64,000 bases of DNA, from contig NZ_CALSBS010000012.1 of assembly GCF_943590815.1 (NCBI RefSeq), positions 62,001 to 126,000 on the forward strand. Direction: 5' to 3'. The translations under genes were made by a program, and so were the position numbers. Shown here piece by piece: positions 36,431-44,511 of the stretch. A model generated the notes under the pieces. That model did not search any database. It was not told where the DNA came from and saw only the letters and a program-made list of their open reading frames with translations. Source of the stretch: Pseudocitrobacter vendiensis (lineage in GTDB: Bacteria; Pseudomonadota; Gammaproteobacteria; Enterobacterales; Enterobacteriaceae). Positions within the stretch are counted from its first letter, which is position 1; each line of letters begins with the position of its first letter.

Positions 36431-37207
36431 ATGTTCTTAATTATATTAATAAAATCGCTCATTATCGGCGGCCTGGTCGGCGTCGGTGTAGGGGCCGGTG
36501 CTGCACGCATGTTCCATGCGCCAACCACACAAGGGATGGGCGCGTTTCGTACGTTGGGGGAGCTGAACTCCTGTGAAGGCGACCCGGCGTCACACTTCTC
36601 CTTTGGTCTTGGCTTCTTCTTTAACGCCTGGGCCTCTTCCGTTGCAGCAGGTTCATTTACCCAGGACGTTGACCACCGCATCATCCCGAACTGGGGCGCG
36701 GCGGCACTGATGATTAAAAATCGCAATGTCGGCGAGACGCTGCACGATCCGAAGAAAATGGCGATTGCCTGCGGCGTGATCGGCATGCTGGTCGTTACCT
36801 TCCTCAACTTAACCGCCTCCTCAGTACCGGAATCACTCCAGGTGACCGCCGTTAAGGTACTGGTTCCGGCAGCGAACCTGCTGGTGAACACGGTGATGCC
36901 GGTAATCTTCTGGCTGGCGGCGATTGACGCGGGCAAGAAATCGGGCTTCTGGGCGACCGTCTTTGGTGGTGCAGCGCAGATGATCATGGGGAATGCTGTA
37001 CCGGGTCTGGTGCTGGGTATCCTGATTGGTAAGGGCGTTGAAGAGAGCGGCTGGAACCGCATCACCAAAGTGATGATGAGCGCCATCGTGGTGCTGTTTG
37101 TCCTGAGCGCCTTCTTCCGCGGCTTCGACATGAAGATGATCGAATCCTTCCACCTGACCGTGCCGAACTGGCTCGATCTGATCCACAGCTCGCTCAGCGG
37201 CAAATAA
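36431..37207 (+). CDS. DUF4311 family integral membrane protein
   Basis: This 258-residue protein has about six to seven predicted membrane spans (for example residues 2-22, 115-135, 145-165, 175-200 and 213-230). Long conserved loops carry polar residues (FRTLGELNSCEGDPASHFSFG and FTQDVDHRIIPNWG). The first helix begins at residue 2. The loops rich in Asp, His, Cys and Glu look like a substrate or metal path rather than a simple carrier. Its partner is DUF4310, thirteen bases downstream. No transport class is established by sequence alone; a role as a permease subunit is inferred. Confidence 0.8.
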   Translation: MFLIILIKSLIIGGLVGVGVGAGAARMFHAPTTQGMGAFRTLGELNSCEGDPASHFSFGLGFFFNAWASSVAAGSFTQDVDHRIIPNWGAAALMIKNRNVGETLHDPKKMAIACGVIGMLVVTFLNLTASSVPESLQVTAVKVLVPAANLLVNTVMPVIFWLAAIDAGKKSGFWATVFGGAAQMIMGNAVPGLVLGILIGKGVEESGWNRITKVMMSAIVVLFVLSAFFRGFDMKMIESFHLTVPNWLDLIHSSLSGK

Positions 37208-37220
37208 CGGGAGCCTCGAA

Positions 37221-37865
37221 ATGGAACAGAATAAAGGTTTTTGGTATGCCGACTGGTCGTTCCCGATCTTTGTTGGCCTGCTCTCTTCCGGCGTGTTCGC
37301 CGGGACGCACATGTACTACCTCTACGGCATCGGCGCATTTAACGAAGTGGCGTTTGTCTCGATGCTGCGTGCCGGGATTGATACCGGCGCTTACGGCGCG
37401 GTGGCGGCGTTTGGCGCAAGCTTCCTGTTTGCCCGCATCATCGAAGGTTCGCTGGTGGGGATTCTGGATATCGGCGGCGCGATTCAAACCGGCGTCGGCC
37501 TCGGTGTTCCGGCGCTGCTGCTCGGCGCGGGCATCATGTTCCCGGTGACCAACTTTATCGCTTCACTGATTACCGGTCTGGTGATTGGCCTGGCGATCGG
37601 TTACGTCATTATTCTGGCGCGTAAGTTCACCATCAATCAGAGCGACTCGACCTACGGGGCGGACGTGATGATGGGGGCGGGTAACGCCTCTGGCCGCTTC
37701 CTCGGGCCGTTGATTATTCTCAGTGCGATGACCGCATCCATTCCTATCGGTATCGGTTCCCTGCTTGGCGCGCTGCTTTTCTACCTCTGGCAGAAGCCGA
37801 TTACCGGCGGTGCGATTCTGGGCGCGATGCTGTTTGGTGCGCTGTTCCCAATCGCGATTAGCTAA
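37221..37865 (+). CDS. DUF4310 family integral membrane protein
   Basis: This 214-residue protein has about six hydrophobic helices and the conserved segment YGADVMMGAGNASGRFLGPL around residue 150, probably a substrate- or partner-binding loop. The N-terminus reads NKGFWYADWSFPIFVG. GGGAG precedes the ATG. Together with DUF4311 it could form a two-chain membrane unit, analogous to the split EIIC/EIID of mannose-class PTS or to YhfT. That analogy is mine and rests on gene order. A REP pair follows its stop. Confidence 0.8.
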   Translation: MEQNKGFWYADWSFPIFVGLLSSGVFAGTHMYYLYGIGAFNEVAFVSMLRAGIDTGAYGAVAAFGASFLFARIIEGSLVGILDIGGAIQTGVGLGVPALLLGAGIMFPVTNFIASLITGLVIGLAIGYVIILARKFTINQSDSTYGADVMMGAGNASGRFLGPLIILSAMTASIPIGIGSLLGALLFYLWQKPITGGAILGAMLFGALFPIAIS

Positions 37866-37866
37866 C

Positions 37867-37940
37867 TGCCTGATGGCGCTTCGCTTATCAGGCCTACGAG
37901 CGGTAGGCCGAATAAGACGAAAATGCCGTCATCCGGCAAT
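37867..37940. repeat. BIME inside the accessory operon
   Basis: Two opposed REP-like units (CCTGATGGCGCTTCGCTTATCAGG and TAGGCCGAATAAGACG...CATCCGGCA) lie between the transporter genes and the catabolic genes. Such units can stabilise upstream RNA or dampen downstream expression. Confidence 0.82.
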
Positions 37941-37984
37941 GACCCAGGCGGGCGTGAAAACGCCCGCTCTCTCAGGAGAACGAG

Positions 37985-39118
37985 ATGTTTGATTTACTCC
38001 TGCGCGGTGCGCGCCTCGTCGACGATACCCTGACCGATATCGCCATTCAGGATGGCTTAATCCACGCGCTGGGCGACCTGACGTCACCCGCTAAGAAAAC
38101 GATCGACCTGCACGGCAACTACTACGTCAGCGCGGGCTGGATTGACTCCCACGTTCACTGCTACCCGAAATCACCGATTTACCACGACGAACCCGATAGC
38201 GTAGGGATCGCCACCGGCGTGACCACCGTTATCGATGCCGGTAGCACCGGGGCAGATGACGTGGATGAATTCTATGAACTCACTCGCCAGGCGGCGACCG
38301 ACGTTTATGCGCTGCTGAATATCTCCCGCGTCGGGCTGATTGCCCAGAACGAGCTGGCCAATATGGCCAATATCGACGCCGACGCGGTGCAACAGGCGGT
38401 GAGACGTCACCCTGATTTTATCGTCGGCCTGAAGGCGCGGATGAGCAGCAGTGTGGTAGGCGAAAACGGCATCACTCCGCTGGAACATGCGAAAGCCATG
38501 CAGCAAGCCAACGGCGATTTGCCGCTGATGGTGCATATCGGCAACAACCCGCCGAACCTGGATGAGATTGCCGACCTGCTGAGTTCCGGCGACATCATTA
38601 CCCACTGCTATAACGGCAAACCGAACCGCATTCTTACGCCGGAAGGTGAACTGCGCGCCTCGATTACGCGCGCGCTGAAGCGTGGCGTGCGTCTCGATGT
38701 CGGCCACGGTACCGCCAGCTTTAGCTTTGAGGTAGCGAAACGCGCCATCGCAATGGGCATTCTGCCACACACCATCAGTTCCGATATCTACTGCCGCAAC
38801 CGCATCGACGGCCCGGTACGCTCGCTGGCGCTGGTGATGTCCAAATTCCTCGCCATCGGTCTGTCGCTGCCGCAGGTCATTGCCTGTGTCACCTCGCATG
38901 CCGCAGAAGGCTTACGTCTGGCCCACAAAGGTCGCCTGGCGCCGGGGATGGACGCGGATCTGACGATTTTTACCGTGAAAGATCAACCGATGAGCCTGAC
39001 CGATGCGGAAAACGTTTCGCTTCAGGCTGACAAAATTCTGGTGCCACTGGCTGCCGTTCGCGCAGGCAAAGGCTATATGACCGAACAAGGGAGTGCAGAA
39101 AATGCCTTCGATTTTTGA
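37985..39118 (+). CDS. amidohydrolase/deacetylase-family metallohydrolase
   Basis: This 377-residue enzyme of the amidohydrolase superfamily is related to the COG3964 dihydroorotase-like group. The metal site is complete: His56 and His58 (DSHVH), Lys150 (VGLKARMSS, the likely carbamylated bridging Lys), His184 (MVHIGN), His207 (THCYNG) and an Asp in the late barrel (SSDIYCRN). It probably hydrolyses an amide or ester acyl group. In this operon, removal of an N-acyl group before the ammonia-lyase step is the economical reading. AGGAG precedes the ATG. The end overlaps the next gene by 17 bases. Confidence 0.87.
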   Translation: MFDLLLRGARLVDDTLTDIAIQDGLIHALGDLTSPAKKTIDLHGNYYVSAGWIDSHVHCYPKSPIYHDEPDSVGIATGVTTVIDAGSTGADDVDEFYELTRQAATDVYALLNISRVGLIAQNELANMANIDADAVQQAVRRHPDFIVGLKARMSSSVVGENGITPLEHAKAMQQANGDLPLMVHIGNNPPNLDEIADLLSSGDIITHCYNGKPNRILTPEGELRASITRALKRGVRLDVGHGTASFSFEVAKRAIAMGILPHTISSDIYCRNRIDGPVRSLALVMSKFLAIGLSLPQVIACVTSHAAEGLRLAHKGRLAPGMDADLTIFTVKDQPMSLTDAENVSLQADKILVPLAAVRAGKGYMTEQGSAENAFDF

Positions 39119-40220
39119 GAAATACCATCTAAAACAAGTCATCAACACCTCTGGCCGCATGACCGCGCTGGGTGTTTCAACCCCACGCCCGGAAGTGGTC
39201 CAGGCGGCGATGGACGGCATGAACCAGTATTTCGAGATGAAAGACCTGGTCAATAAAACCGGCGAGTACATTGCTAATTTGCTGGATGTCGAAGGGGCGA
39301 CGGTGGTCTCGTGCGCGTCGGCAGGTATTGCGCAGTCCGTGGCGGCGGTGCTGGTAAAAGACAGCGACTGGCTGCTGGAAAACCTGCATGTCACGCCGGT
39401 TGAAAACAACGAAATCGTTCTACCGAAAGGTCACAACGTCAACTTCGGCGCACCAGTGGGCACCATGGTTGCGCTCGGCGGCGGCAAGCTGGTGGAAGCG
39501 GGTTACGCTAACGAATGTTCCGCAGCACAATTGGCGGCGGCAATTACCCCGCGCACGGCGGCTATCCTGTATATCAAATCGCACCACTGCGTGCAGAAAA
39601 GCATGCTCAGCGTTGAGCAGGCGGTGGTTGTCGCACGTAAACATAACCTGCCGCTGATTGTTGATGCGGCGGCGGAAGAAGATCTCCAGTGTTACTACCG
39701 TTCTGGGGCGGACCTGGTCATTTACAGCGGCGCGAAAGCCATTGAAGGGCCGACCAGCGGTCTGGTGATTGGCAAAACCCAGTACGTTGAGTGGGTGAAG
39801 CGCCAGTCGGCGGGTATTGGCCGCGCGATGAAAGTGGGCAAAGAGGGCATTCTTGGCCTGACCTGCGCCATTGAACATTACCTTACCGCAACGAAAGAGA
39901 GCGGCGCGGAGATGGTGGCGAAGATGACGCCGTTTATCGATGCACTGAATACGCTCAACGGCGTGTCCGCCCGTGTGGTCTGGGATAGCGCCGGGCGTGA
40001 CATTGCGCGTACCGAAATTAAATTCGACGAAGCCGTCACCGGCATTGGCACCGGCGAGCTGGTCGATGCGCTCAAGCAGGGGCAATACGCCATCTACTTC
40101 CGTGGATATAAAGCCAATGAAGGCATTATCGAAGCTGATGTACGCAGCGTCGACCAGGCGCAGCTGGACATTGTTGCCCGCCGTATTGCAGAAGTGATCA
40201 AACAGGAGATTAACGCATGA
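39102..40220 (+). CDS. DgaE-family PLP-dependent ammonia-lyase
   Basis: This is a 372-residue SelA-like fold-type I PLP enzyme. The cofactor Lys is seen as Lys212 in YSGAKAIEGPTSG, and the PLP-nitrogen Asp is Asp188 in LIVDAAAEED. Salmonella DgaE converts D-glucosaminate-6-phosphate to 2-keto-3-deoxygluconate-6-phosphate plus ammonia, and this protein belongs to the family named after it. I chose ATG 39102 because AAGGGAG is well spaced for it; GTG 39093 lies too close. The start is inside the amidohydrolase gene end, and the stop overlaps the aldolase start as ATGA. Confidence 0.86.
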   Translation: MPSIFEKYHLKQVINTSGRMTALGVSTPRPEVVQAAMDGMNQYFEMKDLVNKTGEYIANLLDVEGATVVSCASAGIAQSVAAVLVKDSDWLLENLHVTPVENNEIVLPKGHNVNFGAPVGTMVALGGGKLVEAGYANECSAAQLAAAITPRTAAILYIKSHHCVQKSMLSVEQAVVVARKHNLPLIVDAAAEEDLQCYYRSGADLVIYSGAKAIEGPTSGLVIGKTQYVEWVKRQSAGIGRAMKVGKEGILGLTCAIEHYLTATKESGAEMVAKMTPFIDALNTLNGVSARVVWDSAGRDIARTEIKFDEAVTGIGTGELVDALKQGQYAIYFRGYKANEGIIEADVRSVDQAQLDIVARRIAEVIKQEINA

Positions 40221-40957
40221 AACTGACCCCAAACTTTTACCGTGACCGCGTCTGCCTGAACGTTCTGGCGGGCAGCAAAGAAAACGCCAGCGAGATCTAT
40301 GAAGCGGCGGAAGGTCATGTGCTGGTGGGCGTGCTCTCCAAAAATTACCCGGATGTGGCGAGTGCCGTGGCCGATATGCGTGATTACGCGGCGCGGATTG
40401 ATAATGCACTCTCCGTAGGTCTGGGCGCGGGCGACCCGAATCAGTCGGCGATGGTCAGCGCGATTTCCGCTGAAGTGCAGCCGCAGCACGTCAACCAGGT
40501 CTTTACCGGTGTGGCGACCAGCCGTGCGTTGCTGGGCCAGAACGACACCGTGGTGAACGGTCTGGTCTCACCAACCGGCACGCCGGGTATGGTGAAAATC
40601 TCCACCGGGCCGCTGAGCAGCACCGCGCCGGATGGCATCGTGCCGGTTGAAACGGCGATCGCCCTGCTGAAAGATATGGGCGGCAGCTCAATCAAATATT
40701 TCCCGATGGGTGGCCTGAAGTGTCGTGAGGAATACAAAGCGGTGGCGGAAGCCTGCGCACGTCACGACTTCTGGTTGGAGCCAACGGGGGGGATCGATCT
40801 GGAAAACTTCAGCGAGATCCTGAAAATTGCCCTCGATGCCGGTGTAAGCAAAATCATCCCGCACATCTACAGTTCTATTATTGATAAAGCCAGCGGCAAC
40901 ACGCGCCCGGACGACGTGCGCGCGCTACTGGAGATGACGAAGGCGTTAGTGAAGTAA
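40217..40957 (+). CDS. DgaF-family KDGP aldolase
   Basis: This 246-residue TIM-barrel aldolase has a probable Schiff-base Lys160 in SSIKYFPMGG. DgaF of Salmonella cleaves 2-keto-3-deoxygluconate-6-phosphate into pyruvate and glyceraldehyde-3-phosphate. It follows the DgaE-type gene with a four-base overlap. The pair would feed an amino-sugar acid phosphate into central metabolism. Exact stereochemistry of the substrate cannot be told from sequence. Confidence 0.86.
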   Translation: MKLTPNFYRDRVCLNVLAGSKENASEIYEAAEGHVLVGVLSKNYPDVASAVADMRDYAARIDNALSVGLGAGDPNQSAMVSAISAEVQPQHVNQVFTGVATSRALLGQNDTVVNGLVSPTGTPGMVKISTGPLSSTAPDGIVPVETAIALLKDMGGSSIKYFPMGGLKCREEYKAVAEACARHDFWLEPTGGIDLENFSEILKIALDAGVSKIIPHIYSSIIDKASGNTRPDDVRALLEMTKALVK

Positions 40958-40967
40958 TAAGAGTGCC

Positions 40968-41075
40968 CCCTCATCCTAACCCTCTCCCGCAGGGAGAGGG
41001 GACCGACAGTGCAAATGTGAAATACCTGCGCTGGTTTTCACCCTCTCCCTGTGGGAGAGGGCCGGGGTGAGGGGG
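40968..41075. repeat. GC-rich palindromic repeat, copy 5
   Basis: The left end CCCTCATCC (one change from the usual CCCTCACCC) and right end GGGTGAGGG flank a linker. It lies between the aldolase and lactonase genes. Confidence 0.86.
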
Positions 41076-41105
41076 AACCAACCACACTATTCCCAAGGAG
41101 CCATC

Positions 41106-42257
41106 ATGCACCCATCCCACCACCTGCTTGTCGCTTCACTTTCTCTGCTTGCCACCACCGCTATCGCGCAGACGCAATACGCGTGGGTGGGCACCTACAA
41201 CCCCAACGGCGAAGGCGTGTACCGCTTTACCCTCGACAGCCAAACCGGGGCGTTAAGCGACAAAACGTTGGTCAGCACGTTGCCCAATGCCGCGCAGCTT
41301 ACCGTCTCTGCCGATGGCAAAACCCTGTACGTGGCGAGCGAAGAAGAGAAGGGCATGGTGCAGGCGTTGCGGGTGGATGAGAAGGGCGCACTTCATGAGC
41401 TCAATCAGGTTTCATCCGGCGGCGCGGGCCCGGTGTATCTCTCGTTGACGCCCGGCGGAAAACATCTGCTGGTGGCGAATTACGTCAGCGGCTCCGTGGC
41501 GATGTTGCCGGTGAAAGCCGATGGCAGCCTGGCGGAGGCCAGCGATTTTCATCAGGATGCGGGTGATCCCGGCGCCGCGAAACCTGCGGCTGCGGTCAAA
41601 GGCAGCTTTGCCGCCAGCGATCATAACGGCCCACATGCGCATATGATCGCCGCCGATCCCAGCGGGAAATATGTTTTTTCTACCGATCTGGGGCTCGATC
41701 GGATCTACCAGTATCGTCTGGATGAAAAGAACGGCAAGTTGATCCCGAATACGCCGCCATTCATCAATGCTTCATCGCCGGGCGCGGGGCCGCGTCATTT
41801 TGTGTTTACAGCAAAAGGCGATGGGCTTTGGTTGATCAACGAAGAGTCTTCCACGCTGACGCATTACCGACTTGATGCAACAACCGGGCAACTTCAGGAA
41901 GGGAAAACGGTGTCGTCGCTGCCGAAAGCGTATCAGGGAACCAGCTTCGCCGCCGGGCTGGCAATCAGTGCGGACGGAAAACAGCTCTATGTTGCCAATC
42001 GCTTGCACAACAGTATTGCCCACTTCACGGTTATGAATGACGGTTCATTGATTCAAAATGATAATATATGGACGCGAGGCGACTACCCGCGCAGCCTGAC
42101 GCTGGATAGCGCGGGCCGCTGGCTGTACGTGATGAATCAGCGCAGCGATAACATCACCCGTTTTCGCGTCGCGCCTGACGATGGCACGCTGACGTTTGTC
42201 CCCGAATACACATCGGTCGGCAGCCCATCGCAGATGGTGATTTCGTTTAACCCCTGA
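41106..42257 (+). CDS. secreted lactonase, 6-phosphogluconolactonase-like beta-propeller (YbhE/Pgl fold)
   Basis: This 383-residue protein has a signal peptide of about 22 residues (MHPSHHLLVASLSLLATTAIA, cleaved before QTQYAW). The mature part has repeated beta-propeller blades (VGTYNPNGEGVYRF, TVSADGKTLYVASEE, AISADGKQLYVANRL), the lactonase_7 pattern. Cytoplasmic Pgl lacks a signal peptide, so this one acts in the periplasm, presumably opening a sugar-acid lactone before uptake. AAGGAG precedes ATG 41106. It follows the aldolase gene after a repeat and precedes the regulator by 20 bases, so co-transcription is likely. Confidence 0.87.
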   Translation: MHPSHHLLVASLSLLATTAIAQTQYAWVGTYNPNGEGVYRFTLDSQTGALSDKTLVSTLPNAAQLTVSADGKTLYVASEEEKGMVQALRVDEKGALHELNQVSSGGAGPVYLSLTPGGKHLLVANYVSGSVAMLPVKADGSLAEASDFHQDAGDPGAAKPAAAVKGSFAASDHNGPHAHMIAADPSGKYVFSTDLGLDRIYQYRLDEKNGKLIPNTPPFINASSPGAGPRHFVFTAKGDGLWLINEESSTLTHYRLDATTGQLQEGKTVSSLPKAYQGTSFAAGLAISADGKQLYVANRLHNSIAHFTVMNDGSLIQNDNIWTRGDYPRSLTLDSAGRWLYVMNQRSDNITRFRVAPDDGTLTFVPEYTSVGSPSQMVISFNP

Positions 42258-42277
42258 GGCGTAATAAGGAAACTGAC

Positions 42278-44191
42278 GTGCGATTCCCCAACCAACGTTT
42301 AGCCCAACTGTTCAATTTACTGCAAAACGAAGTTTTGCCGCAGGATGAGCTGGCTGCACGGTTGTCCGTTTCCACCCGTACCGTTCGCGCCGATATCACG
42401 GCGCTTAATGCCTTGCTGGCGAGCTACGGCGCGCAGTTTACGCTCACGCGCGGCAGCGGCTATCAGCTCAATATCAGCGACCCGAATCGCTATCAAAAAC
42501 TGGAAGAAAGTGCGCCGGGCACGCTACGAATTCCGCGTACGGCAAGCGACCGCGAACATTCTCTGGCGGTGCGCTTTCTGACATCCGCGTTTTCACTCAA
42601 GCTGGAAGACCTGGCGGATGAGTGGTTTGTCAGCCGTGCCACGCTGCAAAACGACATGATCGCTGTGCGTGAACGTTTTCAGCGGTATCAGTTGACGCTG
42701 GAGACGCGCCCGCGCCACGGCATGAAGCTGTTTGGCAGCGAAGTCTCTGTTCGCGCCTGCCTGACGGATATCCTTTGGGAACTGCCGCAGCAGGAAGGGT
42801 TTAATGCCCAACTGATGGCGGAAGCGCTTAACGCGGGGGCCGTCACCTCGCTTACCGCAACGTTGCAGGAAACGTTCACCCGCTATGCGATTCGCCTGAC
42901 TGACGAAGGAGAGCGCTTTATTCGTCTTTATTGCGCGGTGGCGGTACGGCGTATCAGCGAGGGCTTCCCGCTGGCAGAATTCGCGGCGGAAGAAGAGGTA
43001 TCGCAGAATGTGCGCGAAGCGGCGCGCGATATCGCGGCGGCCATGCAGAAACTGGCGGGCAAACCGCTGGCCGACTCGGAGAAAGCCTGGTTGTGCGTGC
43101 ATATCTCCGCGCGCCAGACCCAGCAGGTTTCGCCAAGCGCTATCAGTGCCGACGATGCCGAAGCGCTGGTGAACTACATCCTCAGCTACATCAATAGTCA
43201 CTATAACTACAACCTGCAAAACGACGATCAGCTGCACGCGGATCTGCTCACCCATATCAAAACGATGATCACCCGCGTGCGCTACCAAATCATGATCCCC
43301 AATCCGCTGCTGGACAACATTAAACAGCACTACCCGATGGCGTGGGATATGACCCTGGCGGCGGTGTCGAGTTGGGGGAAGTACACGCCGTACACCATCA
43401 GCGAAAACGAGGTTGGTTTCCTGGTGCTGCACATCGGCGTCGGGCTGGAGCGGCACTACAATATCGGCTATCAGCGTCAGCCGCGTGTCTTACTGGTGTG
43501 CGACACCAGCACGGCGATGGTGCGCATGATTGAAGCGGTGTTGCAGCGCAAATATCCACAGATTGACGTGACCGATGTGCTTTCGCTACGTGATTACGAA
43601 CAGCGGGAGAGCATCAGCGAAGACTTTGTTATTTCGACCGCCCGCATCAACGAAAAAGATAAACCGGTGGTGACCATCGCCCCGTTCCCAACCGAGTTCC
43701 AGCTTGAACAAATCGGCAAACTGGTTCTGGTGGACCGCACCCGTCCGTGGATGCTGAACAAATATTTCGATGCGGCGCATTTTCGCATTATCGACGGCGA
43801 TATCGACCAACAGACGTTATTTAGCGAACTTTGCGCTCAGCTTCATGAAGAAGGCTTTGTTGACGCCGAGTTCCACTCTTCAGTTGTGGAGCGTGAAGCC
43901 ATCGTCAGCACCATGCTCGGCGACGGCATCGCGCTGCCTCACGCCCTGGGATTGCTGGCACAAAAAACGGTGGTCTACACGGTGCTGGCGCCGCAGGGGA
44001 TTGCGTGGGGCGAGGAAACCGCGCATGTCATCTTCCTGCTCGCCATCAGCAAACGTGAGTATGAAGAAGCGATGGCGATCTACGATATTTTCGTCACCTT
44101 CCTGCGCGAACGCGCAATGGCGCGGCTGTGCACCTGTCGGGACTTTGCGGAGTTTAAAACCGTGGCGATGGAGTGTGTGAGTCGGTTTTGA
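42278..44191 (+). CDS. PTS-responsive BglG/MtlR-like transcriptional regulator
   Basis: This 637-residue multidomain activator has an N-terminal HTH_11 domain (about 5-60), a second Mga-like HTH (about 95-150), PRD1 (about 195-290), PRD2 (about 295-395), an EIIB-Gat-like domain with Cys408 (LLVCDTSTA) and a C-terminal EIIA-2 domain with His555 (IALPHAL). PRD2 histidines 326 and 385 and PRD1 His275 are present. The first PRD1 His position seems replaced by Tyr218 (RLYCAVAV). PTS phosphorylation of such domains sets activity in LicR and MtlR. The start is GTG 42278 after AAGGAA. It is the obvious regulator of the operon upstream. Confidence 0.9.
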   Translation: MRFPNQRLAQLFNLLQNEVLPQDELAARLSVSTRTVRADITALNALLASYGAQFTLTRGSGYQLNISDPNRYQKLEESAPGTLRIPRTASDREHSLAVRFLTSAFSLKLEDLADEWFVSRATLQNDMIAVRERFQRYQLTLETRPRHGMKLFGSEVSVRACLTDILWELPQQEGFNAQLMAEALNAGAVTSLTATLQETFTRYAIRLTDEGERFIRLYCAVAVRRISEGFPLAEFAAEEEVSQNVREAARDIAAAMQKLAGKPLADSEKAWLCVHISARQTQQVSPSAISADDAEALVNYILSYINSHYNYNLQNDDQLHADLLTHIKTMITRVRYQIMIPNPLLDNIKQHYPMAWDMTLAAVSSWGKYTPYTISENEVGFLVLHIGVGLERHYNIGYQRQPRVLLVCDTSTAMVRMIEAVLQRKYPQIDVTDVLSLRDYEQRESISEDFVISTARINEKDKPVVTIAPFPTEFQLEQIGKLVLVDRTRPWMLNKYFDAAHFRIIDGDIDQQTLFSELCAQLHEEGFVDAEFHSSVVEREAIVSTMLGDGIALPHALGLLAQKTVVYTVLAPQGIAWGEETAHVIFLLAISKREYEEAMAIYDIFVTFLRERAMARLCTCRDFAEFKTVAMECVSRF

Positions 44192-44212
44192 GAGGCGTTT
44201 TCCAGAATCGAA

Positions 44213-44245
44213 TGTAATGCGGGTGTAATGCTATAATGCATTACA
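44213..44245 (+). promoter_or_regulatory. relBE promoter-operator
   Basis: TGTAATGC occurs at 44213-44220 and 44224-44231, and its inverse GCATTACA at 44238-44245. The second and third copies enclose exactly TATAAT (44232-44237), so repressor binding would cover the -10 box. It lies 24 bases before relB and fits RelB/RelE autorepression. Confidence 0.8.
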
Positions 44246-44268
44246 CTTTTTCTTTTTCTGGAGGCACA

Positions 44269-44511
44269 ATGGCGACCATCAACGTCAGGCTTGACGATCA
44301 ACTCAAGAAAGAGGCGTACGCCGTGCTGGAAAAACTCAACATCACTCCCACGGAAGCCGTGCGATTACTGTTTCAGTATGTGGCAGATAACGGGCGGATG
44401 CCGGTAAAAAACGTCACCATCAGCGACAGTGAAGAGGCGCTGCTACAAACTGTCAGGGAAAGACTGGCCAATCCGCGAGAGGCCGTTAAGGTCAGGCTGG
44501 ATGATCTATGA
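44269..44511 (+). CDS. relB: antitoxin RelB/DinJ family
   Basis: This 80-residue ribbon-helix-helix antitoxin starts MATINVRLDDQLKKEAYAVLEKL. Its C-terminus (RERLANPREAVKVRLDDL) matches the toxin-binding tail of E. coli RelB. The start at ATG 44269 follows TGGAGGCACA. The gene overlaps the toxin by 11 bases. It is located at the right end of the accessory block. Confidence 0.92.
   Translation: MATINVRLDDQLKKEAYAVLEKLNITPTEAVRLLFQYVADNGRMPVKNVTISDSEEALLQTVRERLANPREAVKVRLDDL

Noticed and set aside
36431-37865. DUF4311/DUF4310 as a normal mannose-class EIIC/EIID
   Set aside because: No mannose-class EIIA or EIIB is present and the sequences do not show the known EIIC/EIID motifs; kept only as an analogy.
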